From positions 1 through 29,586 of IMG/VR virus record IMGVR_UViG_3300037520_000460: DNA of 29,586 bases; one strand, given 5' to 3'. The translations under genes were made by a program, and so were the position numbers. The DNA comes from a virus. This document shows, piece by piece, positions 28,073 through 29,586 of this stretch; position 1 is the stretch's first letter; the number at the start of each line of letters is the position of its first letter. The notes under the pieces are model-generated. The model did not search any database. It was not told where the DNA came from and worked only from the letters and a program-made list of their open reading frames with translations.

Positions 28073-29148
28073 AAGGCGGCGACATTTACATCGACGTTCG
28101 CGCGAACTACTCCGCAATGGAGCGCGATCTCGTCGAGGCAGAGTCGAAGGCCGCAGCGTCAGCCGAAGGCGCAGCGAAGCAGTATGAGTCGAAGTTCGGC
28201 GGATGGCTCCAGAAGAGCGCAGGGAGCGTCTCGAAGAAGATCGAAGGCTTCCTCAATCCGATTCAACTCCTCGATCGAGTCGCGGATTTCGCGGAGCGAG
28301 CCGGAGAGGAAGGCATCGGCTCTGCGCTCGATGGCCTCGCGAAGTCTACGCCGATCATCGGCGCGGCCTATCGAATCGGAACGGCGATCGGTACTTCGCT
28401 GATGAATGCTTTCGGCGCGGAGACGAACGAGCAGTTCGCCGAGCGTGTCGAGCAGGAACTCGCAGACGCGCAGGCTCGAGCGGATCGTCAGCGCAAGATC
28501 GCGCAGGGACAAGAAGCAGAGGCTCGCCAGACTTTTGGGCTTGAGCAGGAGGCAGGCGCGGCAGAGTTCGAAGCGCAGATGCGCCAACTTGAGCGCACGG
28601 GCCAAGCGGAACGCGCGATCTTCCTTCGAGGCTTGAACGAAGAGGAGCGTCTCCAGACTGAAATGGAATTGCGAGTCGCCGATGCCGCGAACGAAGCGCA
28701 GGCTGACGCGATTCGTCGACTGTATGAAGCGAAGATCCAAGCCAACGCCGACGAGACGCGCGACAAACTCGACAAACAGAAGGCCGCAGACAAGGCCGCT
28801 GCTGAGGCTCGAATCCAAGAAGAGACTCGCGCGGCAGATGAGATCGCGAAGGCCGAGGCCGATGCGATCGCGAAGGCGCAGCGTGAGCAGGAGAAGGCCG
28901 ATCAGGAGGCCGCTCGCGCTCGCGAGAAAGCAAACGCCGATCAAGAGCGACGATTCGCGGAGGCTACGCGCCTCGAAGAAGAGCGCATCTCTTCGCAGGC
29001 CGCAGGCATCACCGGCGCGAATACTGCGCTCGGAACTTTCCGCTTTGATGCGTATCCGGACAATGACAAGCGGCGGAACGATGAGCGCATGGTTCGAGGC
29101 ATCGAGACGCTCGTCGCGAACTCTGGAACTGGTGGAGGATTCGTCTGA
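28069..29148 (+). CDS. Tape measure protein (short)
   Basis: 359 aa, ATG 28069 overlapping the T-frame stop. N-terminal SAMERDLVEAESKAAASAEG, a Gly/Ala-rich, weakly hydrophobic segment at ~75-115 (IIGAAYRIGTAIGTSLMNAF), then nearly 200 residues of continuous charged coiled coil (Ala, Glu, Gln, Arg, Lys) and a polar C-terminus. Tape-measure proteins show this plan and set tail length; at roughly 1.5 angstrom per residue this one predicts a tail of about 50 nm, short for a siphovirus. Order after the G/GT pair is canonical. Confidence 0.8.
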   Translation: MKGGDIYIDVRANYSAMERDLVEAESKAAASAEGAAKQYESKFGGWLQKSAGSVSKKIEGFLNPIQLLDRVADFAERAGEEGIGSALDGLAKSTPIIGAAYRIGTAIGTSLMNAFGAETNEQFAERVEQELADAQARADRQRKIAQGQEAEARQTFGLEQEAGAAEFEAQMRQLERTGQAERAIFLRGLNEEERLQTEMELRVADAANEAQADAIRRLYEAKIQANADETRDKLDKQKAADKAAAEARIQEETRAADEIAKAEADAIAKAQREQEKADQEAARAREKANADQERRFAEATRLEEERISSQAAGITGANTALGTFRFDAYPDNDKRRNDERMVRGIETLVANSGTGGGFV

Positions 29149-29586
29149 TGGCTTTCGAGTTTGTCGAGTTGCAGGAGACGCGAGGATTCAGCGACAGCGG
29201 AGGCCGCGTCAGCGCGAGCCGAACTTTCCGTTGTTGGGATGATGCCGCTCCGATCACGTCTCCGAAGATGGTCAAGGATCATTTCGGAGTCGAGTTGCCG
29301 GACATCCGCGAAGAGTTTCCCGATGAGAAATTGATCTTCGCGACTGCGTTCTCGATTAAGCACATCGCCGAATCTCGCAATGTGTGGGAAGTAGAGTTCA
29401 CCTACGAGAACACAGAGCCGGGAGATAAACTCCCGAATGAAGAAGGCTACATACAGATTACGATTGACTACGCTTCCGAGTTTCGCGATGCGTGGAGACT
29501 CAATCCTCAGATTCCAACGAATGGAACGGCGACCGGAGAGAATTGCTTGGGAACTCCAATCGACAAGGCCGGAGTGCCTCTCTCGA
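29148..29586 (+). CDS. Distal tail protein, N-terminal part (continues at base 1)
   Basis: Starts ATG 29148 within the tape-measure stop (ATGA) and is open to the contig end; 29460-29586 duplicate 1-127. In the circle it is 267 aa. The opening FEFVELQETRGFSDSGGRVS and the TFRCWDDAAP segment are beta-like. Position immediately after the tape measure suggests the distal-tail or tip-forming protein. No fold motif recognised with certainty. Confidence 0.7.
   Translation, partial: MAFEFVELQETRGFSDSGGRVSASRTFRCWDDAAPITSPKMVKDHFGVELPDIREEFPDEKLIFATAFSIKHIAESRNVWEVEFTYENTEPGDKLPNEEGYIQITIDYASEFRDAWRLNPQIPTNGTATGENCLGTPIDKAGVPLS
29460..29586. repeat. Terminal direct repeat, right copy (contig closure)
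   Basis: Exact copy of bases 1-127. Joining 29459 to 1 gives a continuous circle with no frame change in the gene that starts at 29148. The window should be treated as a complete circularly permuted or circularised phage genome. Confidence 0.95.

Noticed and set aside
28159-28944. Long minus-strand frame with Leu-rich product
   Set aside because: Mirror of the Ala/Glu/Arg coiled coil of the tape measure; the repeated composition creates an open antisense frame.
1-29586. tRNA genes, CRISPR arrays, insertion sequences, integrase
   Set aside because: No cloverleaf with a GTTCRA arm, no spaced direct repeats, and no transposase or recombinase motifs were found by reading; a tRNAscan-SE run could still find a divergent tRNA.

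Overview
The window is a tailed double-stranded DNA phage (Caudoviricetes, siphovirus-type). Its first 127 bases (1-127) are repeated exactly as its last 127 (29460-29586), so the contig closes into a circle of 29,459 bp. One gene runs across the seam. The map is therefore complete: about 50 tightly packed genes, nearly all on the + strand, most joined by ATGA or TAATG stop/start overlaps. The host cannot be named from the sequence. A lipoprotein that looks like an outer spanin suggests a diderm host. No integrase and no CI-like repressor/lysogeny module was recognised.

Layout. (a) 14.9-21 kb, packaging and head: small terminase, large terminase, a 1301-aa portal and Mu gpF-like minor-head fusion with Cys-rich inserts, prohead protease and HK97-type major capsid protein (to 22.4 kb). 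(b) 22.4-24.5 kb: two paralogous beta-rich virion proteins and a methyltransferase-remnant/glycosyltransferase fusion. (c) 24.5-29.6 kb and on through the seam, neck and tail: head-tail connector, stopper, HK97 gp10-like protein, tail terminator, tail tube, a tail-assembly chaperone pair with a textbook -1 frameshift site (GGGAAAC plus stem-loop), and a short 359-aa tape measure. (d) 1-4.6 kb: distal tail and appendage proteins, including a 25-cysteine protein. (e) 4.5-11.9 kb, early region: a RecT-like annealing protein behind a promoter/operator, DNA-binding and unknown proteins, an invertebrate-type lysozyme-like endolysin, a Gp157-family protein, a possible CsrA-like protein, a winged-helix protein, coiled-coil proteins and a RusA-type resolvase, ending at an intrinsic terminator. 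(f) 11.9-14.9 kb: membrane/lysis proteins, an overlapping spanin-like pair, an excisionase-type HTH protein, a lectin-like virion protein and an FkbM-type methyltransferase.

Most notable signal: five early genes (starts 4892, 6408, 7233, 7752, 8180) have the same leader architecture, a short perfect or near-perfect hairpin with a GGA-type loop (ACGGA, ACGGA, ATGGA, ACGGT, AGGA) a few bases before an AAGGAGACA-like Shine-Dalgarno. Two of them carry a second, larger hairpin upstream whose stem has changed by compensating substitutions, so it is selected as RNA. ANGGA in a loop next to the Shine-Dalgarno is the known target layout of CsrA/RsmA, and the same operon encodes a 67-aa protein (9708-9911) that can be aligned, tentatively, to CsrA. 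Together these could form a phage-encoded post-transcriptional switch. The hairpins are seen directly; the CsrA link is inference.
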